Below are positions 7,883 to 16,065 of a stretch of DNA of 64,000 bases, one piece after another. The notes beneath the pieces are model-generated. The model saw only the letters and a program-made list of their open reading frames with translations. It was not told the origin of the DNA and made no database searches. Positions within the stretch are counted from its first letter, which is position 1. Each line of letters starts with the position of its first letter. Origin of the DNA: Paenibacillus harenae DSM 16969 (GTDB taxonomy: Bacteria; Bacillota; Bacilli; Paenibacillales; Paenibacillaceae); NCBI RefSeq assembly GCF_000422465.1, contig NZ_AULV01000017.1:62001-126000 (forward strand), written 5' to 3'. Made by a program: the position numbers and the translations under genes.

Positions 7883-8305
7883 TTATTCGCAGGATTTAGC
7901 CCGTATGGAAAAGGGTGGATGTTCCCATCCATATTCTTTTATTGTATCCGTTTGTAAAATAAATTGAATCCATTCTATCCCCGTTATTTTGGAGTTATTA
8001 CAATGTCCTTCAAAAGCCCAAACAATTTCTTCATTACTAATATTTGTTGGACTATGAACTGACCACGAATAACTTAGACTATTAACTCGTTGTAACACAT
8101 CAAATACAGCTCTTTCGATTTCCATCTCAACTTGGTACTGCGTAGCAAAAGTAGCTTCAATTAGTGTTCTCTCTTTAAGACTTGGTTTACACTCAATATT
8201 CAGAAGCACTTACTCAATAGAACTTTCAAATTGCTTCAATAGTTTCATCGCCTTTAATTCGTTTTTGACCTTTAAAAACACATGCCAAGAAATTTGAAAA
8301 TGCAT
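7883..8305 (-). pseudogene. Small unassigned gene interrupted by an in-frame stop
   Basis: ATG 8305 follows CGGAGGAG and opens MHFQISWHVFLKVKNELKAM, reading 31 residues to TAA at 8210-8212. The same frame then continues, from GTG 8209, for 108 more residues ('ECKPSLKERTLIEATFATQY'). The two parts would make one protein of about 140 residues. Either a nonsense mutation broke the gene, or the second part is translated by reinitiation at the adjacent GTG. No family recognised; cytoplasmic, AT-rich. Repeat R5 lies between this gene and the next. Confidence 0.55.
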
Positions 8306-8410
8306 GATCTCCTCCGTTTATTGAAGTCTTGTGTTATTAGTCTTTACAGTTATTTCTGATGACGTCTTATTTACAACTATTTTTTATTTGATTCGCGAAA
8401 TGATTGAACG

Positions 8411-8420
8411 CTGCCCGTTA
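8411..8420 (+). repeat. Dispersed palindromic repeat, copy R5 (left half only)
   Basis: CTGCCCGTTA at 8411-8420 overlaps the TAA stop of the minus-strand gene that ends at 8418, as if the repeat supplied the stop codon. The right half is not recognisable here. Confidence 0.55.
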
Positions 8421-8791
8421 ATGATCCCCACTAAAAAATCCCTCTGGATAGTGTTCGTCATTTTCCATATCTACATCAGGATAGCGCGTAAAAACTGATT
8501 GAAATTCATCCTCTTTGATCAGATGGTTAATTAGCTGTTCAACTCTCTCCCTGCTTATAAAGTCAATCAGCACCATATCACTGGACCAAAAACATGAACC
8601 ATCCATCCATTCACCGGTTTTAATGTTCTTTGCCTTAATGTCTCGATATTTTTGTAGGTGAATAAGCTCGCAACCCATTTGGATCGATCCGGAAAGATAA
8701 CAATTACATCGGAATTTACATCATAACAATCCCATGAGTCTACTAGCCATTCTTCAGCTTCAATCCATATATAACGCTTCGAATAGTTCAT
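8418..8791 (-). pseudogene. Frameshifted small acidic protein gene
   Basis: The gene starts at ATG 8791 (MNYSKRYIWIEAEEWLVDSW, then '...PDRSKWVASLFTYKNIETLR'). It must shift frame near 8615 to continue as 'AKNIKTGEWMDGSCFWSSDM' through to a TAA at 8418. The joined product of about 124 residues is coherent across the shift, which supports one original gene. The 'KWVASLFTYKNIETLR...TGE...FWSSDMVLI' arrangement recurs, as I recall, in small uncharacterised Bacillus proteins. It lies between repeats R5 and R6. Confidence 0.65.
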
Positions 8792-8816
8792 GCATGTCTC
8801 CTCAAGTTTGTTATCC

Positions 8817-8837
8817 TTTTAACTATCGTACCCGCCC
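8817..8837 (+). repeat. Dispersed palindromic repeat, copy R6
   Basis: TTTTAACTATCGTACCCG matches the core of the right half. It lies between the frameshifted gene (start 8791) and the membrane protein gene (stop 8877). Confidence 0.6.
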
Positions 8838-8876
8838 ATCCATGCATCTCTTATGCTGCACCACAGAGCATGAAAG

Positions 8877-9272
8877 TTAATCCGTTCTTTCACGGTAGCT
8901 TAATACATCATTTGGGATATCCGACAGGATATAATGTCTTGAATATTGTCTAGTCTCTACAACTTTTGTCTGACCGTTTTTTTCAAAGATAAGACCAGCA
9001 CCCATTTGTTCTTTAAAGTCCCAGCCATTTTTCTTCATAATATCCTTGACTACATCATACCTAGATTCACCTGTGTTCTCTGATACGAATCTAGTGCTCT
9101 TATCTGTTTTGGAATACTGTTCATAACTACTGTTCGCAAATTCAAGTTTAGATATTGAATAAAATATAGGTAAAGGATTTCCCTCTTGTGACAAGGCACT
9201 TCCAAATCTAAAGGTAAGAAACCCAGCAATCAAGACAAATAGCAGAATTGCAGTCATTAAGATTTTTTTCAT
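8877..9272 (-). CDS. Small secreted or membrane-anchored protein
   Basis: 131 residues from ATG 9272, just after GGGGGAGG. An upstream TTG at 9287 would place the start within the Shine-Dalgarno sequence and is rejected. MKKILMTAILLFVLIAGFLT is a classic signal peptide or membrane anchor (residues 1-22) without a lipobox. The remainder (about 105 residues, 'FVSENTGESRYDVVKDIMKK', 'AGLIFEKNGQTKVVETRQYS') would lie outside the membrane. Family not recognised. It stands alone between repeats R6 and R7, the clearest single-gene cassette in the window. Confidence 0.75.
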   Translation of the reverse strand: MKKILMTAILLFVLIAGFLTFRFGSALSQEGNPLPIFYSISKLEFANSSYEQYSKTDKSTRFVSENTGESRYDVVKDIMKKNGWDFKEQMGAGLIFEKNGQTKVVETRQYSRHYILSDIPNDVLSYRERTD

Positions 9273-9342
9273 AATCCTCCCCCTCAAGTTCTAGCCGCCT
9301 TTCTTAAAGTGACGTTTTGAAGTGACATTAAGTTGCGTTATA

Positions 9343-9361
9343 CTGCCCGTTAGTTGAGCGG
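9343..9361 (+). repeat. Dispersed palindromic repeat, copy R7
   Basis: CTGCCCGTTAGTTGAGC (9343-9359) is the best copy of the left half. It lies upstream of the small membrane protein gene. Confidence 0.7.
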
Positions 9362-9496
9362 CCAAACTCTTCATCGTATCCCGCCACCCTTATATTACCA
9401 TTGAATACCAGGCAAAATAGACCCGATTTTCACTACAACTTTAACGTGCGTGCAGATAGGCCGTTTGCGGCCTGCGGCTGGCCTTGCCGCGTAACC

Positions 9497-12055
9497 CTAC
9501 CCTTCCAGCGCGCAGACAATAATTTGCTCACGTGTCATCCCTCGGCCCCTATTCCATGCTTCCAGACGAAGTTCCGGCTCGCACTCCCTCTCGAGTGTTT
9601 CCATCGTTTGATCGTATATGTCCCGGTAATGAGGATGTATGGGGCTGCCGAGCTTTTCTCGCATACTCTCAGACGCACCTAGAAGAACGGCCGCCTTGGC
9701 CCACTCCCCCTTAAAGCACAGCGAGCTGGCGAGACCCTCCAATCCGCGTGTGAGGAACCATTCGCCTTGATAACGCTGGCAGGCAGCGATACTCCTTCTA
9801 AACAGCTCTACCGCGCTATCGACCTCTCGCTTGTGCAACGCCATGTAACCCAAAGTTCGAAGTGGTCCCGTCAGTTCCCAATAATCCTTCACCTTCTCGA
9901 ACAGGACCACGCTCTCCGATAAGACTCGCTCCGCTTGCTCAAAGTCCCCGCACACATTGTGCAGATTCCCCAGAGCGCTTAGAGCGGAAGCCAATTGCCA
10001 CTGATCGCCTTGATCACGGACCAGTTGCACGCCCGTTGTCGCATACCCTTCAGCTTCGCTTAGCTCTCCGTGATGAAGAGCAATCTGGGCCAGCAGCCGC
10101 AGATTGGACGCCAACAGAATGGCGTCTCCCAGTTCCTTAGCCCCTTCCATGCTCATTCGCGCATAACTTCGCGCCTGTACCGAATCTCCGAGAACCCACA
10201 GCAAGACACCGAGTCCGTGCGATAGTTTGGCATAATCCGGATGGGCCGCATGGTCTTCACACGACTGGATCACCTGCCGGAGACGGGCGATCCCCTCATG
10301 AAGCACCCCAGAGTGAAGCCAATAATAGTACATGTCGGAAGCGATAGACAAGGCGATAGGTTTTGCTTCAACTCGGGAACAGCTCCAATCTAGGGCGGCG
10401 ATGATGTCGGAGTACCCTTGGCGTATGACTGATAACGCATCTTCCCGTTCGACACTTCGGAATCGCGCCCCCGCCTGTTTCGTTAATCCCCGGTAATACG
10501 CCGCATGATAATATCGAATCGAAGTATTCCCGACCTTGTTGCCATCCTTCAACCAAGCCCCCACCGCGAATTGTCTGATCGACTCATGCAAAAACAATCT
10601 GCGTTTGCCCCCTTGGCGCGTAGTATCAGCCGTTGCGATTAATGATTTATTAACAAGACTGGCTACCAGATCCAGCGCCTCCTCCCGGCAAATTCTTGGC
10701 TCCGCCCCCCCGGAAGCGGCTTTCTCCACGCAGTTGGCGCAGATCGCCTCCACGGCCTCCAGATCGAAGTAGCCGGAGAATACGCTCAGTTGCTGCAGCA
10801 TCGACCTCTCCTTCTCCGAAAGCAGTTCATAGCTCCAAGCCACGGTAGCGTAGAGCGACTGATGGCGGATGGCCCCCTTCCTCTTGCCGGAAGAGAGCAG
10901 CGCGAGCATGTCGGACAACCGCTCCTCGATTTCCCGCAGGCTCAGCAAATTGATACGCGAAGCGGCAAGCTCGAGTGACAGCGGAATTCCTTGCAGACGC
11001 TCGCAAATCCTTACAAGATACGAGATATCGTCATGACTGACCGTGAACCGAGTGTCGGCCATCCTCGCCCGCTCTACGAACAATTGTACGGCCTCGAACG
11101 ACATGACCGACTCCAGCGCCATCGATGCCGCGGTATCTTCAGAGTCGGGGTAAGCAAGCGGCGGTACGCTCCATGCCCTCTCCTCCATCAGGCCGAGAGG
11201 CTCTCGGCTTGTCGCCAGCACGGTTATAGAAGAGGACGCCGACAGAAGCAGTTCGGCGAGCTCGGCACTCGCTTCCAACAAATGCTCGCAATTGTCGAGC
11301 ACGAAGAGCATTTGCTTATCTCTTAGATTGTCGCTAATCACATCCACTAGTGTATATCCCTGTCGTTCCCTTGCTCCCAATAGAGAAGCCAATACCCGGA
11401 TCGGCCCCATCTCATCCGATTCCAGTACCGAGGCCAGCTCGACGAGCCAGACCCCGTCAGAATAACCCGACAGCAGCTCGGTAGCTATTTGACAGGCCAG
11501 ACGCGTTTTCCCGCACCCTCCAGGTCCCACCAGCGTAACTAACGGCGAATTCGCAAGGACTTCTGAAATTCCCTTGATTTCTTGACGGCGGCCTATGAGT
11601 ACGAATGACCGAGCCTGGATATTGGTAGGAATTCTTCCTGTCGTCCGCTCCTGCTGTCTTGCTGGGATGTCCGGAAGAGGCTCGTACCGGGATGACCCTG
11701 TTGCAGCAAGAACACCATCAAACCACTTCTCGTCAAAGACCGGATATAGGCGAGCGTGTCCTGATCGCTGATCGTGAAAATAACCGACCGTCTCCCAAAG
11801 CTTCTTCGCCTCTTCCTTCTCCAATCCCGCCAGCCAGATCTCCTCGTCCAGCAGCACCTGGATAAGCTTTTGTAAATTATGCGCGCTAGGCAGCCGCTCC
11901 CCGATCTCCCACTGCTGGATTGTTCTCGTATCTACACCGATGCTTCTCGCCAGATCGCTTTGTCTCAACTTTGGCTTGCCGTTCGCCCTAAGACGCAGCC
12001 TCAGGCGACGAATCATTTCCTCCGGCCATTCCCGATAATCGCTCTTCTCCGGCAT
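9497..12055 (-). CDS. XRE-type HTH, NB-ARC-like ATPase, TPR regulator
   Basis: 852 residues from ATG 12055, which follows GGGAGGCGG; a longer reading to 12118 has no ribosome site. Residues about 14-68 are an HTH of the XRE type ('KLRQSDLARSIGVDTRTIQQ' then 'WEIGERLPS'). About 165-400 are a STAND/NB-ARC ATPase with Walker A 'LVGPGGCGKTRLA' near 177 and Walker B 'MLFVLDNCEHLLE' near 250, then 'ITVLATSREPLG' and 'RLQGIPLSLELAAS'. From about 560 the protein is helical TPR-like repeats. STAND regulators bind ATP and a ligand and then oligomerise. Its GC content exceeds that of its neighbours, and it carries no partner gene. Confidence 0.85.
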   Translation of the reverse strand: MPEKSDYREWPEEMIRRLRLRLRANGKPKLRQSDLARSIGVDTRTIQQWEIGERLPSAHNLQKLIQVLLDEEIWLAGLEKEEAKKLWETVGYFHDQRSGHARLYPVFDEKWFDGVLAATGSSRYEPLPDIPARQQERTTGRIPTNIQARSFVLIGRRQEIKGISEVLANSPLVTLVGPGGCGKTRLACQIATELLSGYSDGVWLVELASVLESDEMGPIRVLASLLGARERQGYTLVDVISDNLRDKQMLFVLDNCEHLLEASAELAELLLSASSSITVLATSREPLGLMEERAWSVPPLAYPDSEDTAASMALESVMSFEAVQLFVERARMADTRFTVSHDDISYLVRICERLQGIPLSLELAASRINLLSLREIEERLSDMLALLSSGKRKGAIRHQSLYATVAWSYELLSEKERSMLQQLSVFSGYFDLEAVEAICANCVEKAASGGAEPRICREEALDLVASLVNKSLIATADTTRQGGKRRLFLHESIRQFAVGAWLKDGNKVGNTSIRYYHAAYYRGLTKQAGARFRSVEREDALSVIRQGYSDIIAALDWSCSRVEAKPIALSIASDMYYYWLHSGVLHEGIARLRQVIQSCEDHAAHPDYAKLSHGLGVLLWVLGDSVQARSYARMSMEGAKELGDAILLASNLRLLAQIALHHGELSEAEGYATTGVQLVRDQGDQWQLASALSALGNLHNVCGDFEQAERVLSESVVLFEKVKDYWELTGPLRTLGYMALHKREVDSAVELFRRSIAACQRYQGEWFLTRGLEGLASSLCFKGEWAKAAVLLGASESMREKLGSPIHPHYRDIYDQTMETLERECEPELRLEAWNRGRGMTREQIIVCALEG

Positions 12056-12092
12056 CTTTTCCGCCTCCCGTTTCGAATGGCGGCAGCCGCCG

Positions 12093-12122
12093 CACGAACC
12101 AACACGAACACCTAACACGAAC
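12093..12122. promoter_or_regulatory. Three direct CACGAAC repeats in the leader of the HTH-ATPase gene
   Basis: CACGAAC occurs at 12093-12099, 12103-12109 and 12116-12122, between the putative promoter and the start codon. Spaced direct repeats suit a multimeric regulator, so these may be autoregulatory sites. This is inference from position only. Confidence 0.35.
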
Positions 12123-12130
12123 TCGCTACC

Positions 12131-12160
12131 ATTCTAGCACACGCATTTTCCCTGATACAA
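12131..12160 (-). promoter_or_regulatory. Putative sigma-A promoter of the HTH-ATPase gene
   Basis: On the minus strand TTGTAT (-35) and TAGAAT (-10) are separated by 18 bases. Transcription would begin about 70 bases ahead of ATG 12055. Confidence 0.4.
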
Positions 12161-12292
12161 TTCAGATATCCCAATCTCGTGAAAGAATAATTTTATCGAT
12201 CGAAAATACTGGAATATGGGAGAGAAGTATACGAGTTACCAATAATCGAACGGAATCCATCCCTTGAAGAATGCATAATAGGAGGTAGCTAA

Positions 12293-12886
12293 ATGGATAT
12301 TGAAAGGTTTAATAAACAAATAGAGTTTATTGTAGAAATTGACAAAGTGAAACAAATACTTAGGAACACTATTCTAATGGATGCTTCAAGGAAAGAGAAT
12401 GATGCTGAACATACATGGCATATGGCTGTAGGAGCTATGATATTGTCTGAATATGCCAATGAAAGTAATTTGGATATGTTAAAGGTCTTTAAGATGATTT
12501 TGCTCCATGATATTGTGGAAATTGATGCTGGAGATACATTTGCTTATGGTACTGTGAACTGGCAGGAAACAGCTGAAAAAGAAAAAAAAGCCGCAGAAAG
12601 AATATTTGGAATATTACCAAATGACCAAGCTAATCAGTTAAAGGAAATCTGGAATGAATATGAAGAAGCAGAAACTCCTGAAGCAAAATTTGCCCAAGCA
12701 ATGGACAGCTTTATGCCTATCCTCCACAACTATAGGACTAGTGGCCTACAATGGAAAAAGTTAGGTGTCTCAAGAGAAAAAGTATTATCAAAAAATAGAA
12801 GAATTGAGAAAGGTTCTACCATCCTGTGGAGTTATATTGAAAATATTGTTAATGATGCAGTTGAGAAGGGTTTTTTGGAGCCTTAG
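12293..12886 (+). CDS. HD-domain phosphohydrolase, YfbR/HDDC2-like
   Basis: 197 residues, with AGGAGGT before ATG 12293. Metal-binding residues of the HD superfamily are in order: 'ENDAEHTWHMAVGAMIL' (H near residues 40 and 43), 'MILLHDIVEIDAGDT' (HD near 76) and 'AKFAQAMDSFMPILHNY' (D near 142). Members are metal-dependent 5'-nucleotidases or pyrophosphohydrolases acting on deoxynucleoside monophosphates; the exact substrate is not shown. It is AT-rich, sits alone on the plus strand between a GC-rich regulator and a decayed nadB, and is followed by a partial repeat-like AATTGAACTA at about 12902. Confidence 0.85.
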   Translation: MDIERFNKQIEFIVEIDKVKQILRNTILMDASRKENDAEHTWHMAVGAMILSEYANESNLDMLKVFKMILLHDIVEIDAGDTFAYGTVNWQETAEKEKKAAERIFGILPNDQANQLKEIWNEYEEAETPEAKFAQAMDSFMPILHNYRTSGLQWKKLGVSREKVLSKNRRIEKGSTILWSYIENIVNDAVEKGFLEP

Positions 12887-12914
12887 AATATGTAATTCCC
12901 AATTGAACTAAAAG

Positions 12915-13579
12915 GTGTGGTTGCGATGTTTCCTCGGTATTTGGTCGATTTCGATTTACAGCGTTACTCAGGACGGGGAGTGCCGTGGGGCGCTCGTGCA
13001 GAAGCCGGACGGGCAGCGCGTGTTCGTAGAAGCGGATGCGACGATTCTATGCTCCGGAGGAGTAGGCCAACTGTACCGATATACGACGAATCCCGACATC
13101 GCCACAGGGGACGGCATCGCCCATCGCGCTTCGCGCTGGTGCGGAAATCCGGGACGCCGAGTTCATTCAGTTCCATCCGACGGCATTGTGTTACCCAGGC
13201 GCACCGCGCTTTCTCATTACCGAGGCTGTCCGTGGGGAAGGAGCGATTCTGCGGAACATCAAAGGCGAGCGATTTATGGATAAATATCATCCTGGAGTTG
13301 GCCCCCCGCGATATCGTCGCTCGTGCGGTCTTAACCGAGATGGAAGAGACAAAGGTCTCGTTCGTTTACATCGAATATGCTTTGATGAAGCGCGAGGAGT
13401 ATGAATTTGCCAATTTGCTCATCTGTGCAATGCTAACTACGAATGCGGCGCTGCTGCGCCAGGAAAGCCGCGGCGGCCATTTCCGCGAGAATTTTCCGCA
13501 GCGAAGTGACGCCTGGGTGAAGCATATCGTCTACCGGCTGGAGGAAGGCCATTTGGAGGAGTGCATACAAGATGCTTGA
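12915..13579 (+). pseudogene. nadB: nadB (L-aspartate oxidase) remnant
   Basis: Pieces of L-aspartate oxidase appear in order but in changing frames: 'GECRGALVQKPDGQRVFVEA', '[20 protein letters not shown]', then after a shift '[20 protein letters not shown]', '[11 protein letters not shown]', then after another shift '[16 protein letters not shown]'. The part carrying the conserved substrate and FAD loops is missing, and the sequence resumes at the C-terminal helical domain ('LLRQESRGGHFRENFPQRSD'). The N-terminal FAD-binding half is also gone. NadB makes iminoaspartate for NAD synthesis; this copy cannot work. It overlaps the nadC remnant as in an intact operon. Confidence 0.85.
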
Positions 13580-13668
13580 GATCAACCTCGAACGATTGAA
13601 ACGACAGCATTGCGGAATGGATGGAGGAAAACATCGGAAACGGCGATATTACTGTTTACGGAAAATAA
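13572..13668 (+). pseudogene. nadC: nadC 5' remnant (quinolinate phosphoribosyltransferase)
   Basis: ATG 13572 overlaps the nadB stop by eight bases (ATGCTTGA). MLEINLERLKRQ is followed by a frameshift into 'IAEWMEENIGNGDITVYGK' and stop at 13668. The EDIGxGDIT-like motif is diagnostic of the NadC N-terminus. Only about 32 of some 280 codons remain. Confidence 0.75.
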
Positions 13669-13719
13669 AGTTTTAGACTGGCATTAGTTGCTGGATTCGG
13701 GTTTCTACCATTCAGTGTC

Positions 13720-13740
13720 CTGCCAGTTAGTTGAGCGAAG
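13720..13740 (+). repeat. Dispersed palindromic repeat, copy R8
   Basis: CTGCCAGTTAGTTGAGC at 13720-13736 is a left half with one substitution, 52 bases past the nadC remnant. Confidence 0.6.
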
Positions 13741-13896
13741 AGCTGAGCTAATTAAAAACTCCTTCCTTTCGGCAATTTTTTTTAAATCTGGAATCAGAGA
13801 AGGAGGAAGTTATTCCCAGGATCGAAGATGGTAAAATAGTACTGAGAATAGGCAACGATCAACGAAAAAACTCTACGATTTACAGAAAGCGAGGGA

Positions 13897-14220
13897 ATGG
13901 GCATGCTTTACGAGTTGCGCATTTATACCATGCATGAGGGGAGAATGGAAGCGATTCTGCAACGTTTCAGCCAGCATACACTTGGTATTTTCGAGCGGTT
14001 GGAAATGAAGGTGTACGATTTCTGGATCGATCAGACGGGGCTTCCGAAGTTATATTACGTGATGGAATATAAGGATATGGAGGAACGGCAACGGCTGTGG
14101 AATGCGTTTCTACAAGACCCGGAATGGATCGAGGTGCAACGCACATCCGAGGAAAGCGGGCCCATATTGGAGAAGATTGAAGGAATATTTATGAACCGGG
14201 CCGATTTTTTTATACGATAG
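13897..14220 (+). CDS. NIPSNAP family protein
   Basis: 107 residues. ATG 13897 and ATG 13903 are both possible; GAGGG lies better for the second. 'LYELRIYTMHEGRMEAILQR', 'MKVYDFWIDQTGLPKLYYVM' and 'WNAFLQDPEWIEVQ' are typical of NIPSNAP ferredoxin-fold proteins (dimeric alpha-beta barrel), which fill the whole chain. Bacterial members have no settled function. The gene is GC-richer than the broken AT-rich genes around it and has its own terminator. Confidence 0.85.
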   Translation: MGMLYELRIYTMHEGRMEAILQRFSQHTLGIFERLEMKVYDFWIDQTGLPKLYYVMEYKDMEERQRLWNAFLQDPEWIEVQRTSEESGPILEKIEGIFMNRADFFIR

Positions 14221-14257
14221 CGCGTTTGGGACTTGCCCCTCAACGGGATAATACAGG

Positions 14258-14294
14258 AACGGAGCTTACAGCCTAGCCGGCGGGCTCCGTTTTT
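14258..14294 (+). terminator. Rho-independent terminator after the NIPSNAP gene
   Basis: AACGGAGC pairs with GCTCCGTT around an 18-base loop, and TTTT follows. It lies 38 bases after the stop codon. Confidence 0.75.
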
Positions 14295-14344
14295 GATTTA
14301 GGGAGTCGTCTCAGCCGTTATTGCTACTGCCACACATGAGGCGA

Positions 14345-14375
14345 TTATTACTATCGTTCTCCGTTACTTTAATAA
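14345..14375 (+). repeat. Dispersed palindromic repeat, copy R9
   Basis: TTATTACTATCG at 14345 and CCGTTACTTTAATAA ending at 14375 make a right-half unit with arms TTATT and AATAA. It lies ten bases past the 3' end of the next minus-strand gene. Confidence 0.6.
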
Positions 14376-14384
14376 GCACCTTGC

Positions 14385-14883
14385 TTATTTGAGAAATATT
14401 TCAAGCTTTGTTTTAAAGACTTCAATATCGTGATTAATCTTAAGTCCATTTTCTCTTCGTAAATCATTTATCTCTGCCAGTTTATTAATAAGTTGCTCAG
14501 CAATGAGTCGGATATTTTTCCTAGAAAATAGATGCTTTTTAAAAAATGACTGCTCTGTACCCCAAATTACACTATCGTCTTTATAATGAACATCAATATA
14601 GAATCCTCCACAACCAAAAATGCCACAAGAGCAAGTGAACATAGGGAATTTTCCTTGGCTCGTTAGAGAATTGTTTAGATACATTTATATACTTTTTTGA
14701 TACATCCACGAAAACTTCAACTTTTAATCTATCATATTCTTTTTTCTTGAAAGTCCACACATCACTTACCGCCCTTAATTTAATACCCAATATATTCAAG
14801 GCTTTTACCGCGTTATCCTGCCAGTTAACGATGCTGCCGGGCGTAACATTACAGATGAAGACACCCATAAAGTGAATTCTCAT
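14385..14883 (-). pseudogene. Frameshifted gene with a Cys-rich CSCGIFGCGG segment
   Basis: Two frames join into one coherent product: ATG 14883 reads 'VWTFKKKEYDRLKVEVFVDV' and 'SKKYIN', then a shift near 14690 (next to a run of A) leads into 'YLNNSLTSQGKFPMFTCSCG' and 'FYIDVHYKDDSVIWGTEQSF'. Together about 165 residues. C-S-C-G-I-F-G-C-G-G suggests a small metal site or disulfide turn; similar segments occur in proteins annotated as immunity-like in Bacilli, from memory. No good ribosome site precedes ATG 14883. Confidence 0.55.
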
Positions 14884-14972
14884 CGGTTTTAAATCTTACT
14901 GAGCCCCGAGGGATCTCATGGCTAAAATAAAGCAAGGCTTTTTCAGTTCCATTTTTATTGTCAGACGTTCGA

Positions 14973-15080
14973 TTATCCCAAACCTTTCATCAGTTCAATC
15001 CATATCCAATAAAAAAGAATGGGAATGCAACAAGCCAATAAAATAAATACCACAACGATCTTGCTCTTGATCCGTTTCAT
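14973..15080 (-). CDS. 35-residue membrane peptide
   Basis: ATG 15080 follows AGGGAGA seven bases upstream. The product opens MKRIKSKIVVVFILLACCIP and continues ILFYWIWIELMKGLG: two to four positive residues and then one transmembrane helix. The gene-free stretch 14884-15365 otherwise holds a broken frame just upstream of this gene (about 15082-15215, minus, with 'EYVDIIKAVAETSKK' before a TAA), of unknown origin, and repeat R10. The peptide may be the last cistron of a decayed unit, or a small toxin-like or regulatory peptide; no family recognised. Confidence 0.45.
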   Translation of the reverse strand: MKRIKSKIVVVFILLACCIPILFYWIWIELMKGLG

Positions 15081-15256
15081 CAGTTTCTCCCTGGGTTTCG
15101 GTTATTTTTTGGACGTCTCTGCCACGGCTTTTATGATATCGACGTATTCCTACAGATCTTTTGATCCGCATACTCCTCCGCAGCCTGTAGTCATTATACA
15201 GAATGAATGCTTAAAATCATCACCTGGTTAATATTATCATTAAGTTCTCGCAACCG

Positions 15257-15326
15257 CTGCCCGTTAATAAAATGAGCAGGCCAACGCAGCGCCTGCTCAT
15301 TTCATGTGTTACTCAACTATCGTACC
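15257..15326 (+). repeat. Dispersed palindromic repeat, copy R10 (complete)
   Basis: This 70-bp copy has all parts: CTGCCCGTTA (15257-15266), a perfect 10-bp hairpin ATGAGCAGGC/GCCTGCTCAT (15272-15300) and ACTCAACTATCGTACC (15311-15326). On the minus strand the hairpin is followed by TTTTATT, so it can act as the terminator of the gene ending at 15366. Confidence 0.75.
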
Positions 15327-15365
15327 GAGGGAGTTCAATAATTTTGCTGGTAAACCAATACTCTT

Positions 15366-15894
15366 TTATTTCTTGAAATAGGTAGCCATATTATTAAAAC
15401 CATAAAGGCTGTTAGTGGAAAAAATAATCGATTGTTCACTTGTGTTTAATAAAAATTGTTCATTCCAATACTCAATCATAGGAGTCGATAATTCAGCTAG
15501 TTGTTTATTCGCAAAATATCCCAAAGAAACATGTGGTGAATAGGAAAGTGAACATGTTTCTAGCCCATATCTTTCTTTGTATTTTTTAATGAGACTTACC
15601 CTTTGTTTTTCTATCTTTTGCAATCTGATTTCAGAATAAGTATTATGAATGAAATGGTAAAGGACAAAATAAATATGTTGTTGATATTTCTGAGAACGAA
15701 GAAAGAGTATGCTTAAGTGTTTTATACAATTCTAATTCTTTAGATGCTGTATCACAACTTAATATACTTAAATTTTCATTTTCATCCAAAGGAATGAAGC
15801 GGTCTGCTGGATTATCAAACAAAATAGAAAAACCTTTAAATTGGGAAAATTGAGGTGTAAACCCAGAAACTTTAGGATTGGTAATAAGAAACAT
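15366..15894 (-). pseudogene. Frameshifted 2H phosphoesterase (2'-5' RNA ligase-like) gene
   Basis: ATG 15894 reads MFLITNPKVSGFTPQFSQFK and continues to '...FSEISTTYLF'. A shift near 15655 in a run of T joins to 'VLYHFIHNTYSEIRLQKIEK' and 'TCSLSYSPHVSLGYFANKQL', ending at 15366. PHVSLGYF is the second HxS/T motif of the 2H fold, and HNTYS is at the likely place of the first. The family hydrolyses cyclic or 2'-5' phosphodiester bonds in RNA or nucleotides. The joined product is about 175 residues. Repeat R10 follows it directly. Confidence 0.65.
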
Positions 15895-16065
15895 AAATAA
15901 CCTCCCATTTTAAATAAGGATATAATTATATAACCACATTTGTCTTGCTATGTCCTAACTCGATTAAGCCCCGCTGTTCTAGGTAGCTATAATTCAGCAA
16001 CACTCCCTTAAACCACCCAATGACCTCTCCAATATATTTTTTTCAAATTGAAAATTAGCCCCTCA

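Noticed and set aside
9458..9473. Short hairpin downstream of the HTH-ATPase gene as its terminator
   Set aside because: The stem is only six base pairs and no T-run follows.
15019..15231. A 70-residue plus-strand open frame
   Set aside because: It overlaps the minus-strand 35-residue membrane peptide, which has a better ribosome site. No conserved feature is seen in the plus-strand product.
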